From contig CALMNM010000153.1 of NCBI GenBank assembly GCA_937868795.1, forward strand, positions 1-64,000: a stretch of 64,000 nt of DNA, in the 5' to 3' direction. The first letter of the stretch is position 1. Each line of letters opens with the position of its first letter. This DNA is from an uncultured Acholeplasma sp. (GTDB lineage Bacteria > Bacillota_I > Bacilli_A > Acholeplasmatales > Acholeplasmataceae). Positions 18,124 to 27,294 of the stretch are shown here, one piece after another. The position numbers were made by a program, and so were the translations under genes. The notes beneath the pieces were generated by a model that saw only the letters and a program-made list of their open reading frames with translations, made no database searches and was not told where the DNA came from.

Positions 18124-21045
18124 ATGAAAAAAGTATTTTCGTTATTACTAATGCTTTTCATGCTCACAGTCGTGGGCTTCACATCATTGGCATCAGAATT
18201 ACCAACAACATTGGTGATTCACTATTATCGCTATGATGAAACGTATACAAACTTTAATATGTGGGTATGGGAAAATGAACCTGTATCGCGCGGAGGAATC
18301 CAACATGATTTTGATCCAATGATGGTGGGTGACTATGGGGTCTATTATGAAATTGATCTCGAAGAAAGTTATCCTGGGGCGACCCGTATTGGCATCATTA
18401 TCAAACAAGGTGGATGGGATGGATATCGCGAAATTGGGGGCGATCGCTTCATTGAACTCTCTGAAGTAGAGGTTATTGGAGGGGTTGGTCATGCCTATTT
18501 TGTTGAACAGGATATTAACATTGGATTAACTCAGGATGATTTATCCAACAATATCCCAGATTATCGGGAAAAGATTTTATCAGCTAGTTTTGATACACAA
18601 AAACGGATCACAGCAAAATTAACGCATGTTCCTGATTTAGGATATGAAGTTTATGAAGGGAATACACTTCTCCAAAGTGGTACGCTCACAACCACCACTG
18701 TACTCATCACGATTGCTAACGTGGATATCTCTAAGACGTATACACTTCGCATTAAATTTTCTCTAGAACGTGTGGTAGATCGCATCGTTTCTTTGCAAAA
18801 TCTTTATGATACCGATGACTTTGAAAACCTTTATACTTTTGAAGGTGAATTAGGCGTGTTTAAAGATGGTTCTGAAACCGTTTTCAGATTATGGGCTCCT
18901 CTGTCTTCTTCCGTGAAGTTAAACTTATATAATCAAGGGCATCCTAACTATAACGCTCAAGGTCAAAAAGTGAACGAGTTAACTCCTTATCAAACAGAGG
19001 ACTTATACCAGATTGAAAGTGGTGCTTGGGAAGTTAGACTCACCGGTGATTTCAGTTTTAAATATTACACTTTCAGCGTGACAAATAACGATATCACACA
19101 TGAGGTTACAGACCCTTACGCTTATTCTACAGGTGCGAATGGTCAACGAAGCATGGTCGTAGATTTTGATCAAACGAATCCTGAAGGTTGGGTTTATGGC
19201 GATCGTCCAGATACGATAAAGAATCTAACCGATTATATTGTTTGGGAACTACATGTTCGTGATTTAACCACCCATAGTTCATGGAATGGAACCGAAAGTT
19301 ATCGCGGTAAGTTCATGGGTATGACTGAATCCGGTACTACCTATACCAAAGATGATGTCACCGTGACCACAGGACTTGATCATATCGCCGAACTTGGTGT
19401 GAACGCGGTACAATTATTACCTATCTTTGATTTTGGTTATGTCGATGAAGTAGAAATGGCAACGAACCCAGCATATACCAATACGTTTAACTGGGGCTAT
19501 ATGCCATATCATTTCAATACCCTTGAAGGTTCTTATTCCACCAATCCTTTTGATGGTGCGGTACGTATCAACGAATTCAAACAAGTCGTCCAAGCATTCC
19601 ATGCAAAGGATATCAGAATCATTATGGACGTAGTCTATAATCATACTGGCGAATCAGATACTTCGAATTTCCATAAGATTGTCCCGGGTTACTATCATAG
19701 ATTAACATCAACTGGTGGCTTCTCTAATGGATCTGGAACTGGGAATGAAACAGCATCTGAAAGATCTATGGTCCGCAAATTTATGGTGGACTCTGTGAAA
19801 TTCTGGGCAACCGAATATAACTTATCTGGGTTCCGTTTCGACTTAATGGCACTTCATGATATTGAGACGATGAATGAAATTCAAGCAATGCTTGAAGACA
19901 TCGATCCAACCATCGTGGTTTATGGTGAACCATGGAATGGTGGAACGTCTCCATTATCTAGTTCTCTTGCAGCCAATAAAGATAACATCAAAAACATGAA
20001 TTTGGTCGGCGCATTCAACGATGTTACCCGTGATGCCGTTAAAGGATCCGTATTTAATGCTAATGAAAAAGGTTGGGTTCAAGGCAATGTCACTGACTAC
20101 TCCAAACAAGGCATTATGTATGGTGTTGTGGGTGGTACGAATCACTCAGCCATTACTCAAATTCAAGAATGGCATTTAAATCCTAATCAAACGATCAATT
20201 ATGTGTCCGCACATGATAACAATACGCTTTACGATAAATTGCGCTTAACAGGAATTTCCAGTACGAATGCTGCCAAGTTGCAGGTTCAAGCAAACGCGAT
20301 TATTCTTACTTCACAAGGCATACCGTTCCTTCACGCAGGTGTTGAGTTTATGCGATCGAAACCACTTCCAACAGGTGGATATGATCATAACTCTTATGAA
20401 TCCCCTGATACTGTTAACCAACTTCGTTGGGATCGTAAAGCAACCTATGTGGATGTCTTCAATTACTATAAAGCATTGATTCAAATTAGAAAGACATATA
20501 ATCATTTTAGAATCGATAATGCCGCTGAAATTCAAAATCGTTTGACATTCTTGACATCCGATTCAGGAAATCAAGTGGTTGCCTATAAGATTGCGGGTGA
20601 TGCGTACACACCAGAAATTATTGTGATGCATACTGCAAATCCTCAAGGTGGTTTAGCATCAATCGAGCTTACACCAGGTAAGACATACTCCATGCTTACG
20701 TACTTCGAACAATTCGATGTTAACGGTTTAGAAGAAGTCAGTGGAACACTCTTCTCACCATCAAATACATCGATCATCTTAGTCGAAAACATGGATGCAT
20801 CCATCACGATTAACGAACCTGAAGTTACTATCGATAAGGGACAAACTTTTGATCCACTCTCTAACCTTACGATCAATAATCCTGAAGCCGAGATCTATTA
20901 TTCAACCTATCATGATGTAAATGTTCCAGGTCGTTACACCATTACACTCGCAGTCGTTGAACCCTATGGTGCTGTGAACTACTATTATTACACCTTATTC
21001 GTCAGTGGTGAATCATTTAGAGTCACCGTTCAAGAAAGGGGTTAA
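18124..21045 (+). CDS. pulA: Secreted modular type I pullulanase (CBM41-N2-CBM48-GH13_14-Ig)
   Basis: The 973-residue protein has a signal peptide (residues ~1-24, no lipobox). A CBM41 module follows (VIHYYRYDETYTNFNMWVW), then a small Ig-like N2 domain (about 140-220), CBM48 (about 240-340, FRLWAPLSSSVKLNLY) and the GH13_14 barrel with the FNWGYMP form of the pullulanase signature. Catalytic motifs are GFRFDLMALHD, VYGEPWNGG and SAHDNNTLYDK. The last ~80 residues are a DUF5011-like Ig domain. It should debranch starch or pullulan outside the cell. The ATG follows GAGGAGG. It diverges from the starch-binding/mal operon and overlaps the ribosome site of a small lipoprotein gene. Confidence 0.93.
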   Translation: MKKVFSLLLMLFMLTVVGFTSLASELPTTLVIHYYRYDETYTNFNMWVWENEPVSRGGIQHDFDPMMVGDYGVYYEIDLEESYPGATRIGIIIKQGGWDGYREIGGDRFIELSEVEVIGGVGHAYFVEQDINIGLTQDDLSNNIPDYREKILSASFDTQKRITAKLTHVPDLGYEVYEGNTLLQSGTLTTTTVLITIANVDISKTYTLRIKFSLERVVDRIVSLQNLYDTDDFENLYTFEGELGVFKDGSETVFRLWAPLSSSVKLNLYNQGHPNYNAQGQKVNELTPYQTEDLYQIESGAWEVRLTGDFSFKYYTFSVTNNDITHEVTDPYAYSTGANGQRSMVVDFDQTNPEGWVYGDRPDTIKNLTDYIVWELHVRDLTTHSSWNGTESYRGKFMGMTESGTTYTKDDVTVTTGLDHIAELGVNAVQLLPIFDFGYVDEVEMATNPAYTNTFNWGYMPYHFNTLEGSYSTNPFDGAVRINEFKQVVQAFHAKDIRIIMDVVYNHTGESDTSNFHKIVPGYYHRLTSTGGFSNGSGTGNETASERSMVRKFMVDSVKFWATEYNLSGFRFDLMALHDIETMNEIQAMLEDIDPTIVVYGEPWNGGTSPLSSSLAANKDNIKNMNLVGAFNDVTRDAVKGSVFNANEKGWVQGNVTDYSKQGIMYGVVGGTNHSAITQIQEWHLNPNQTINYVSAHDNNTLYDKLRLTGISSTNAAKLQVQANAIILTSQGIPFLHAGVEFMRSKPLPTGGYDHNSYESPDTVNQLRWDRKATYVDVFNYYKALIQIRKTYNHFRIDNAAEIQNRLTFLTSDSGNQVVAYKIAGDAYTPEIIVMHTANPQGGLASIELTPGKTYSMLTYFEQFDVNGLEEVSGTLFSPSNTSIILVENMDASITINEPEVTIDKGQTFDPLSNLTINNPEAEIYYSTYHDVNVPGRYTITLAVVEPYGAVNYYYYTLFVSGESFRVTVQERG

Positions 21046-21049
21046 GACG

Positions 21050-21433
21050 ATGAGAAAATCAATATTCACACTTCTTTTCCTTGTGATCACCTTATTATTG
21101 GTCGGTTGTCAAAATGATCCCGAACCTAAAGATATTGTTGTTATAGCAAGTCAATCGTTAACCGATGTCTCTCTCCAAGCGGATGTGGTCATCAATGATG
21201 CCACATCCCTTGCCGAATTGAATGAAATTGCCTTGAATGTTGCTTCACAGATCTATGAAGAAAACTTTGCAGAAATCGGTGCGAAGAAGATGACCTTTAC
21301 ACTTCGATTCTATGCCTCAGAAGATGATTTTGAAGCCAATCAAATCACCTATGGAACGTTAACCTTTGATATTAATCTGAGTGTTACTTCTCCAGGACTC
21401 AGTTTAAAGACAAATGCTTTGATTTATGAATAA
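21050..21433 (+). CDS. Small lipoprotein of unknown function
   Basis: The 127-residue protein has a clear lipoprotein signal (FLVITLLLVGC, Cys20). The mature part (about 108 residues) contains helix-favouring LAELNEIALNVASQIYEENF and then beta-rich sequence. I do not recognise a family. The ATG at 21050 lies five bases after the pullulanase stop, with AAAGGGG overlapping that gene's end; the frame's upstream extension into the pullulanase has no ribosome site. It is therefore co-expressed with the secreted pullulanase and might help keep it at the surface, but that is only a guess from position. Confidence 0.75.
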   Translation: MRKSIFTLLFLVITLLLVGCQNDPEPKDIVVIASQSLTDVSLQADVVINDATSLAELNEIALNVASQIYEENFAEIGAKKMTFTLRFYASEDDFEANQITYGTLTFDINLSVTSPGLSLKTNALIYE

Positions 21434-21438
21434 AAAAA

Positions 21439-21486
21439 GACTAGGTTGCCCTAGTCATGAGTAGCGCCAAGTGCGCTACTTTTTTT
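21439..21486. terminator. Back-to-back terminators for convergent genes
   Basis: Two separate hairpins stand in tandem. GACTAGG/CCTAGTC (21439-21456) followed by T7 on the minus strand ends the DUF1189 gene. AGTAGCGC/GCGCTACT (21460-21480) followed by T6 on the plus strand ends the lipoprotein gene. Confidence 0.85.
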
Positions 21487-22294
21487 ATGCAAAGACTTTC
21501 TTTCCGTAGGTCAGCATGACGACCATGGTGATGATTCCTACACCAAACTGATAGATGACTGGTGAAAATGCCATCGAAATCCAACTGATGAGGAAACTTA
21601 AGACTGCCGGAATTGTCATGGTATAGATTAAGAATTTTAGACTATCCAGATAACGGAAGAATTTTGAGTATCCCAAGCGGAAGAGTTGCAAAACAAGTGA
21701 TAACATGAGAATAAAAACGATATTGATCCCGAGTGTCGTCAATGTGTTGACGAGCAAACTGAAGAAGACAATATAAGGGCCAAAACTGTTTTCAAGCTGT
21801 TCAGCAAAAGCGATATACCCTAAAGACTTTTCTGTTCCTTCAAGCAAGTTCAGTGATCTAAAGGAAAAACGGTCTAAAAATCCTTGGTGGTAATATCCTG
21901 TCATGGATGCTCCTACACCATTGGTGTAGACCAAACGGTCTTCTAGAAGATAAACCGCTTTTTGATTCTCATCAATCATGTCTTGAGTTGCGTTGATCAC
22001 ATAGGTGATGTCTTGATGAATCAAGGTGATTGTTCCTGGGTTGTCACATGTGAGTGACCCTGCTTCTATTTCACAAGTTTCGGGTAGCACCCAATTGGGT
22101 GTTTCTTGTGTAAATGATTCTTCGATAAAATTAATTCTAAAACCCTGTTCACTAACGATGGTGTAATTGAGAGGGAACGCGATGAGCATGATCATGATTA
22201 AAAAATAGAGCAGATACTTCCAAAAGGGTTCATTCACTTCGATGAGCATCGTTTGAAACGAAAACGATGTTTTAAAAAATCGTAGGATAAACAT
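21485..22294 (-). CDS. DUF1189 membrane protein, maltodextrin-utilisation associated
   Basis: The 269-residue protein has a membrane segment near residues 25-45, an outside domain of about 120 residues (including TGYYHQGFLDRFSFRS), and three or four C-terminal membrane segments. It fits DUF1189, whose members (YvdJ of Bacillus) occur in maltodextrin operons; the biochemical role is not established. I chose ATG 22294, which stands just after the amylase stop; a TTG six codons upstream is possible. It is last in the operon RDD - amylase - DUF1189. Confidence 0.78.
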   Translation of the reverse strand: MFILRFFKTSFSFQTMLIEVNEPFWKYLLYFLIMIMLIAFPLNYTIVSEQGFRINFIEESFTQETPNWVLPETCEIEAGSLTCDNPGTITLIHQDITYVINATQDMIDENQKAVYLLEDRLVYTNGVGASMTGYYHQGFLDRFSFRSLNLLEGTEKSLGYIAFAEQLENSFGPYIVFFSLLVNTLTTLGINIVFILMLSLVLQLFRLGYSKFFRYLDSLKFLIYTMTIPAVLSFLISWISMAFSPVIYQFGVGIITMVVMLTYGKKVFA

Positions 22295-22295
22295 A

Positions 22296-23837
22296 TTATT
22301 GATAAGCCTCAATCAAATTATAATCAATCTCAGCAATGAATGTTCCATAGGCTGGTAAATCAACGGACCCATAGATCGATGTCACGTATTCAACATCAAG
22401 GCTAAGTGGATCAGGTGAGAAATTGTGAATAACAAGAATAGCTTGAGAAAAATCATCATAAGTGAAGGTGCGGATATATCCTTGAATATTCGAGTTATTA
22501 CCACTATAAGGAATAAATGAATTGCCATACATTAATGCTGGATATGATCTTCGAATTTGGATGATATCCCTGTAGGCGTTATATAACGAATTTTCATCTG
22601 TTTTTTGCGTTAAAACAGAAGGTGTCTGATCATTGGAACCATCACTTGGTAGCCATGTGGTTGTGATCGCTTGATCACCCCAAAGGAAAGGTTGTCTACG
22701 GTATTCATCATACACCACGCCATAACCTGATACATTTAATCCTTCATAACGGACGCCTTTCATCCCGAGTTCATCGCCGTAATAGATGAAAGGATTTCCA
22801 GGTAATGTTAAGAGAATACGAGCGGCAAGGGCTAGTTTTAAATCGCCATTATATTGCGAGAACCCTCCCATGGATGCGATACGATCGACATCGTGATTAC
22901 TTAAGAAGGGTGAATCGATAAACGCATCATCAACAGCACGAAATGCATTGTAGGCACGATTTAAATTGTTGACAAACAGGAATCTTGAATTTCCATTACC
23001 AAGTTTATCCCATACATTTTGAGCTTGGTAGAAATTAAACAAGGAATCAGATCCAATATAATAATCTGCAACCTGATCGATATTATAGTTAAATACTTCA
23101 GAAACCACGAAAGAATGTGGGTAATTACGCTTGATATGTGCGTTTAGGTTCAGCAATAAAATGGAATTGTCATACGTAGGATTGACACTTTCAATTAAAT
23201 GCATCGCAGCATCAATTCTAAATCCTGTAACACCTAAGTCAAGCCAATAATCCATGATGTTTTTTACTTCGTCAATGACTTCAGGATTTTTAAAATTGAG
23301 ATCTTTCATTCCACCGACAAAGGATTCATACGCTGTAGATCCATTCCAAATGTAATAGTCACGATACGGATCAGAGGTCGATGATCGTGCTGAAATATAC
23401 CAAGGATGTTGATCTGAGGTATGATTGATGACAAGATCAATGATGATATCAATCCCACGATTCTTCGCTTCACTGATCAGTTCATTAAAGTCTTCCATTG
23501 TCCCATAATCTTCTTCAATACCATAGTAATCGGTCACTGAATATCCATGATAGGAGGGGGAAGGATTGATGGGCATCAACCATAAAGCGGTGATACCTAG
23601 TTCAGCTAAATAATCTAGATTATTGGTAATCCCTTTAAGATCACCGATACCATCACCATCGCTATCTGCAAAAGAACGCACAAAGATATGATAGTAAACG
23701 TCTTGTTCAGGATATGCTTCTGCAAGAGTATCGAGAATGGTAGGTTCGGTGGGAATAGGTTCGGTGGGTTCATCTTGACATGCGTAAAGCGATGTTGCGA
23801 TGAGTAAGATTAAAACAATTATGCTTAATTTTTTCAT
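22296..23837 (-). CDS. Surface lipoprotein GH13 alpha-amylase / neopullulanase
   Basis: The 513-residue enzyme has a lipobox (LIATSLYAC, Cys20), a Pro/Glu/Thr linker and a GH13 barrel: YYHIFVRSFADSDGDGIGD, LVINHTSDQHPW, nucleophile in GFRIDAAMH, acid in VVSEVFN and third Asp in LSNHDVDR. It should be tethered to the outer face of the membrane and hydrolyse alpha-1,4 glucans into dextrins for MalE. Its ATG overlaps the RDD gene stop by four bases. The start has the usual MKK lipoprotein N-terminus. Whether it prefers starch or shorter dextrins cannot be told. Confidence 0.9.
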   Translation of the reverse strand: MKKLSIIVLILLIATSLYACQDEPTEPIPTEPTILDTLAEAYPEQDVYYHIFVRSFADSDGDGIGDLKGITNNLDYLAELGITALWLMPINPSPSYHGYSVTDYYGIEEDYGTMEDFNELISEAKNRGIDIIIDLVINHTSDQHPWYISARSSTSDPYRDYYIWNGSTAYESFVGGMKDLNFKNPEVIDEVKNIMDYWLDLGVTGFRIDAAMHLIESVNPTYDNSILLLNLNAHIKRNYPHSFVVSEVFNYNIDQVADYYIGSDSLFNFYQAQNVWDKLGNGNSRFLFVNNLNRAYNAFRAVDDAFIDSPFLSNHDVDRIASMGGFSQYNGDLKLALAARILLTLPGNPFIYYGDELGMKGVRYEGLNVSGYGVVYDEYRRQPFLWGDQAITTTWLPSDGSNDQTPSVLTQKTDENSLYNAYRDIIQIRRSYPALMYGNSFIPYSGNNSNIQGYIRTFTYDDFSQAILVIHNFSPDPLSLDVEYVTSIYGSVDLPAYGTFIAEIDYNLIEAYQ

Positions 23838-24295
23838 ACAATCCCTCGCTTCTTCATGGATTCTGATTTCCCTAAGATGGGTTCACTTTTGTGGTTAAGT
23901 GGTTTTTGTAAATCGATGAGTTTCGTTTTAAAAATCTTATCATGAATGGTTTGTGAGGTTTTCTCTGACATGGCAAAGAAAGCGATGACGAGATATAATC
24001 CAAAGGTGATGAAACTTAATCCTAACTTAAAGATTTCTCGCGCAAGCACTCGCCAGAGTGGAGCGGGTCCACCTTCAATGTCGACTACTTTAATTTTTTG
24101 AATTCGCTTTCCAAAGGTTTGACCTTCAGAAATGATGTAAGGAATGATATAAAAACCTAGAAATGCTAGACCACTGATAATCCAAGGTAAAGGACGCCAG
24201 TAGACGCCTAAAAAGGATGATAAGATGACAAATAATGTCACGCCAGACGTATCAATGGCAAAAGCACGTACACGTTTTTCAAAGGATGGAATCAT
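23834..24295 (-). CDS. RDD-family membrane protein
   Basis: The 153-residue protein has the RDD pattern: FEKRVRAFAIDTSGVTLF at the start of helix 1, two to three further membrane segments and the motif GQTFGKRIQKIKVVD between helices 2 and 3. RDD proteins are small membrane proteins; some act as ion antiporters, most are uncharacterised. It leads the operon with the lipoprotein amylase and DUF1189 genes and has AGGAGGT before its ATG, so a role at the membrane in starch use or in amylase export is possible but unproven. Confidence 0.82.
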   Translation of the reverse strand: MIPSFEKRVRAFAIDTSGVTLFVILSSFLGVYWRPLPWIISGLAFLGFYIIPYIISEGQTFGKRIQKIKVVDIEGGPAPLWRVLAREIFKLGLSFITFGLYLVIAFFAMSEKTSQTIHDKIFKTKLIDLQKPLNHKSEPILGKSESMKKRGIV

Positions 24296-24320
24296 AGGGT
24301 TACCTCCTCTTTCTATGGTT

Positions 24321-24326
24321 ATTGTA
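24321..24326 (-). promoter_or_regulatory. Extended -10 of the RDD-amylase operon
   Basis: The minus strand reads TGATACAAT about 26 bases before the ATG, identical to the box at 392. The -35 position is inside the operator-like site at 24341-24354. Confidence 0.55.
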
Positions 24327-24340
24327 TCACATGAAAATCA

Positions 24341-24354
24341 TGAAACCGTTTTTA
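24341..24354. promoter_or_regulatory. Operator-like site over the RDD-amylase promoter
   Basis: TGAAACCGTTTTTA on the plus strand is the best example of the shared maltodextrin motif. It covers the -35 region and also the stop codon of the upstream nucleotidase gene. Confidence 0.5.
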
Positions 24355-26385
24355 TAAGCGATAAGAATCTTTGATGATGGATGCAAAGTCAAGATTTGTA
24401 AGTTTATTTAACCATAAAGGATCCAAAGAAGACAGAACAATCGGATGATCAATCAAAAATGTTGCATACGATTCTGCTTGGTTTCTTAAAACATCTTCTA
24501 AAACATCGCGAATGATAATCCCTGTGTCGATGGGATTTTGTCCATATATGAATGGATTATCGACTTTATCAAAGACATATTCATTGGTTGCAACCGTATA
24601 ATAAACATCATCTTCTAAGGTATTTAAACTTAATCCAGGAGCAAAATCGATGTAGACCGATGAATTTGCATAATCTTTAATCTCAGAACCCAAGAGATCC
24701 ACATATTTTACTTTGTTGTCAAAGGGGAAAATTTCGTACAGGGTTGCAACTGTAATATCTTCACCCATATCTAAACCTGCCCGTGTTCCTCCATAATTAT
24801 GAATCCCTAGATCAGCATCGACTGAAAGTCTAATGAGTCTTGCCATAAAGGCTGTAAGTTCTGTTTGAGAATAATAATCGCCTGAGGTGATGATCACTTC
24901 GGTCAACAGTGGTTCAATTTCTGTCACATAGGTACCAATGATATCCTGCATGCCTGAATCAGGTGTGTTAAGGCGTGGTTCGGAGGATCCTGTTAAGTTC
25001 TTGACTTGATATCCACTCACTTGTCCTGTACTATTTAACGTTAGCATGACTTCGCCTACATAAGTTCCGTTAGCCCCTGATTGGATCACAGGCATGTCCA
25101 CGCCATCTCGTGATTCAAAGCGAATATATTCCTGATGTGAATGACCATTAAAGGTGACATCAATGCGCTCAGAACCTGATAATTGGCCAAGTGCTTGATT
25201 CGTGTAATCTGAAGATCCATGCAGGACGGCGATGATGACATCGACATCTTCTTCTGTTCTCAAATAATCAGCGTAGTGCGCTGCCCATGTCACAGGGTCA
25301 TCAAAATAATAATCTTGAACCATGGAGGTTGCAATTGAATCTTCCAGTCCATACCCCATCAGACCAATAATGCCAATTTTAACATTGGCACGCTCGATAA
25401 TCGTATAAGGATCGATGTGGTCTGGATAGGTTGTTGTTCCTTTAAGAAAAACATTGGCTGCTAATAGTGGAAATTCAGCTTTCGTTCCTGTGGTTTCAGG
25501 ATTGAAATATTCAAGGATACGTCCTAACCCCCAATCGAATTCATGATTGCCTAAAACAAAGGCATCCATTTGCATATAATTCAACATCGAAATCATAGAA
25601 CTTCCATAAAAATAATTGGATAAGACATTGCCTTGAAGTAGATCTCCTCCACCGATAAACAAGGTTTCATCGGGGTTACTTGATTTCTCATCCAATATAA
25701 GATTTGCGATATTGGCAAGTCCCATTTGTGACCCATTTTTCTGAATGGCTCCATGGGTATCATTGATATAATAAATCGTTAATGATGATAGGGTTGTAGT
25801 ACCGGATTGAACGGTAATAGTGACAGTAATTGAGAATAGGTTATCAGAAGAATCTTCAACCGAATAGGTCACTTGATACGTTCCTGGAACATCCCAATCG
25901 ACTTGAGACGAATCGATCACAACCTCAGAAGTTAAATTCCCATCCTTGTCATCATAAGCAATAATCCCTGAAGAAAGATCAGGGATTGTATCGCCAATTT
26001 GATAAACGACATTGGATGCATTATAGATGAGAGGTGGAGTTTGGTCAACTTCCCCTTGACGTTCGGTGATAATCACTAAAACACTATCACCAATCAAGTT
26101 ATCAGACGTATCGGTCACCGTATAAATAAGGTTATAAATCCCTGGAGTATTCCAATCCACTTGTGATTCATCGACGACGATCCGTGATGTGACATCACCA
26201 TCAATGGTATCAAGTGCTGTGACACCTTCCAAAAGATTGGGTTTGGGATCGGTTAATGTATATTGAATGTCTTTTAAGCCGAAAAATGTGGGGGGAACAT
26301 AATCAATCTCACTCTCGTTTGGCTGACAAGCCATCAAGAGAAATGAAAGAGAGATAAAGATGAGTGCACGAAACCATTTTGTCAT
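24352..26385 (-). CDS. Surface 5'-nucleotidase-family lipoprotein with two Ig-like domains
   Basis: The 677-residue protein has a lipobox (ISLSFLLMAC, Cys20). Two tandem DUF5011-like Ig domains follow at about 30-110 and 115-195; both end in a YxVxDxSDN motif and share SQVDW-(N/D)-PG. The metallophosphatase domain then shows INDTHG, GGGDLLQG, LGNHEFDWG and NGHSHQEY, and a C-terminal nucleotidase domain carries the substrate pocket (GTRAGLDMGEDITVATLYEIFPFDN). It should strip phosphate from extracellular nucleotides for salvage. It is a single gene divergent from the glycerophosphodiesterase, with promoter TGTTATAAT. Confidence 0.9.
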   Translation of the reverse strand: MTKWFRALIFISLSFLLMACQPNESEIDYVPPTFFGLKDIQYTLTDPKPNLLEGVTALDTIDGDVTSRIVVDESQVDWNTPGIYNLIYTVTDTSDNLIGDSVLVIITERQGEVDQTPPLIYNASNVVYQIGDTIPDLSSGIIAYDDKDGNLTSEVVIDSSQVDWDVPGTYQVTYSVEDSSDNLFSITVTITVQSGTTTLSSLTIYYINDTHGAIQKNGSQMGLANIANLILDEKSSNPDETLFIGGGDLLQGNVLSNYFYGSSMISMLNYMQMDAFVLGNHEFDWGLGRILEYFNPETTGTKAEFPLLAANVFLKGTTTYPDHIDPYTIIERANVKIGIIGLMGYGLEDSIATSMVQDYYFDDPVTWAAHYADYLRTEEDVDVIIAVLHGSSDYTNQALGQLSGSERIDVTFNGHSHQEYIRFESRDGVDMPVIQSGANGTYVGEVMLTLNSTGQVSGYQVKNLTGSSEPRLNTPDSGMQDIIGTYVTEIEPLLTEVIITSGDYYSQTELTAFMARLIRLSVDADLGIHNYGGTRAGLDMGEDITVATLYEIFPFDNKVKYVDLLGSEIKDYANSSVYIDFAPGLSLNTLEDDVYYTVATNEYVFDKVDNPFIYGQNPIDTGIIIRDVLEDVLRNQAESYATFLIDHPIVLSSLDPLWLNKLTNLDFASIIKDSYRL

Positions 26386-26395
26386 ATGAAAACCT

Positions 26396-26416
26396 ACCTT
26401 TGCAAAAGGTATTATA
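26396..26416 (-). promoter_or_regulatory. Extended -10 and palindrome before the 5'-nucleotidase gene
   Basis: The minus strand has TGTTATAAT (TATAAT at 26411-26416), and immediately after it the perfect palindrome ACCTTT-GCA-AAAGGT (26396-26410) near the transcription start. The palindrome could be an operator; it also contains part of the ribosome site. Confidence 0.45.
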
Positions 26417-26451
26417 ACATAATAACCGTCAGGGATACTGATATTTTATGC

Positions 26452-26457
26452 TATAAT
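26452..26457 (+). promoter_or_regulatory. Extended -10 of the glycerophosphodiesterase gene
   Basis: TGCTATAAT gives an extended -10; a leader of about 60 bases precedes the ATG at 26526. No -35 match is evident. Confidence 0.5.
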
Positions 26458-26525
26458 GAGGTCGTATTGAACGAAAAATCCCCTTGATGACTGAACAAAT
26501 ACGAAGATAAGGGCTTGAATAGACT

Positions 26526-27266
26526 ATGACAAAAGATCTAAGCTGGTTAAAAAGTAATTGGATTGCACATCGTGGATGCCATACAAAAGACGGTGTGGTC
26601 CCTGAAAACTCGCGATTGGCATTTATGCTTGCACTTGACAAAGGGTATGGCATTGAACTTGACGTGAATGTCTTGAAAGATGGAACAGTGGTTGCTTTTC
26701 ATGATTATCATTTAAACCGTCTTTGTGGAGATCCACGTAATGTAGATACAATCACGAAAACAGATCTTGAGTCATTGCGTCTTTTAGAATCTGACCAAAA
26801 GATCATGACGATCGATGAAGTGCTATCATTAGTGGATGGGAAAGTACCTTTGTTGATTGAACTCAAACCCCATGGTTCAATCCTTCTTCTATGTGAATCA
26901 CTTATGAAATCACTTTCGACATACCGGGGCACATATGCGATCTTTTCCTTTCATCCAAAAGTCGTTTATTGGTTTAAAAAGCATCATCCAAACATCATTC
27001 GTGGACAAATTGCAGAAACCTTTAAGCGGGATCCAAACATGCCAAAAGTTATCAAATGGATGATGAAAAACATGATCTTTAACCCTTTTACCAAGCCAGA
27101 TTTCATCTCTTACTACATTCATGACATGCCAACAAAAAAGCTTACTCGATTGCACAAAAAAGGCATAACAATTATTAGTTATGCCGCACAGTCTCAAGAA
27201 GAGCTAGATTTTGTGAAATCGCATTACGATAATGCGGTATTTGAATACTTTTCACCCAAAAAATAA
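26526..27266 (+). CDS. Glycerophosphodiester phosphodiesterase
   Basis: The 246-residue cytoplasmic protein has the GDPD fold: WIAHRG near residue 11, PENS, the metal site in IELDVNVLKDG and VVAFHD, and LLIELKP. It hydrolyses glycerophosphodiesters to glycerol-3-phosphate and an alcohol, likely from lipid turnover. Length is typical of the UgpQ type. It stands alone between the divergent nucleotidase gene and the convergent MFS gene and ends at a strong terminator. The ribosome site before the ATG is weak. Confidence 0.9.
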   Translation: MTKDLSWLKSNWIAHRGCHTKDGVVPENSRLAFMLALDKGYGIELDVNVLKDGTVVAFHDYHLNRLCGDPRNVDTITKTDLESLRLLESDQKIMTIDEVLSLVDGKVPLLIELKPHGSILLLCESLMKSLSTYRGTYAIFSFHPKVVYWFKKHHPNIIRGQIAETFKRDPNMPKVIKWMMKNMIFNPFTKPDFISYYIHDMPTKKLTRLHKKGITIISYAAQSQEELDFVKSHYDNAVFEYFSPKK

Positions 27267-27294
27267 GGTACTGGGGCCCAGTACCTTTTTTTAT
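27265..27294. terminator. Bidirectional terminator
   Basis: AAGGTACTGGG / CCCAGTACCTT (27265-27287) is a long perfect inverted repeat followed by T7 on the plus strand. It separates the convergent GDPD and MFS genes. Confidence 0.85.
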
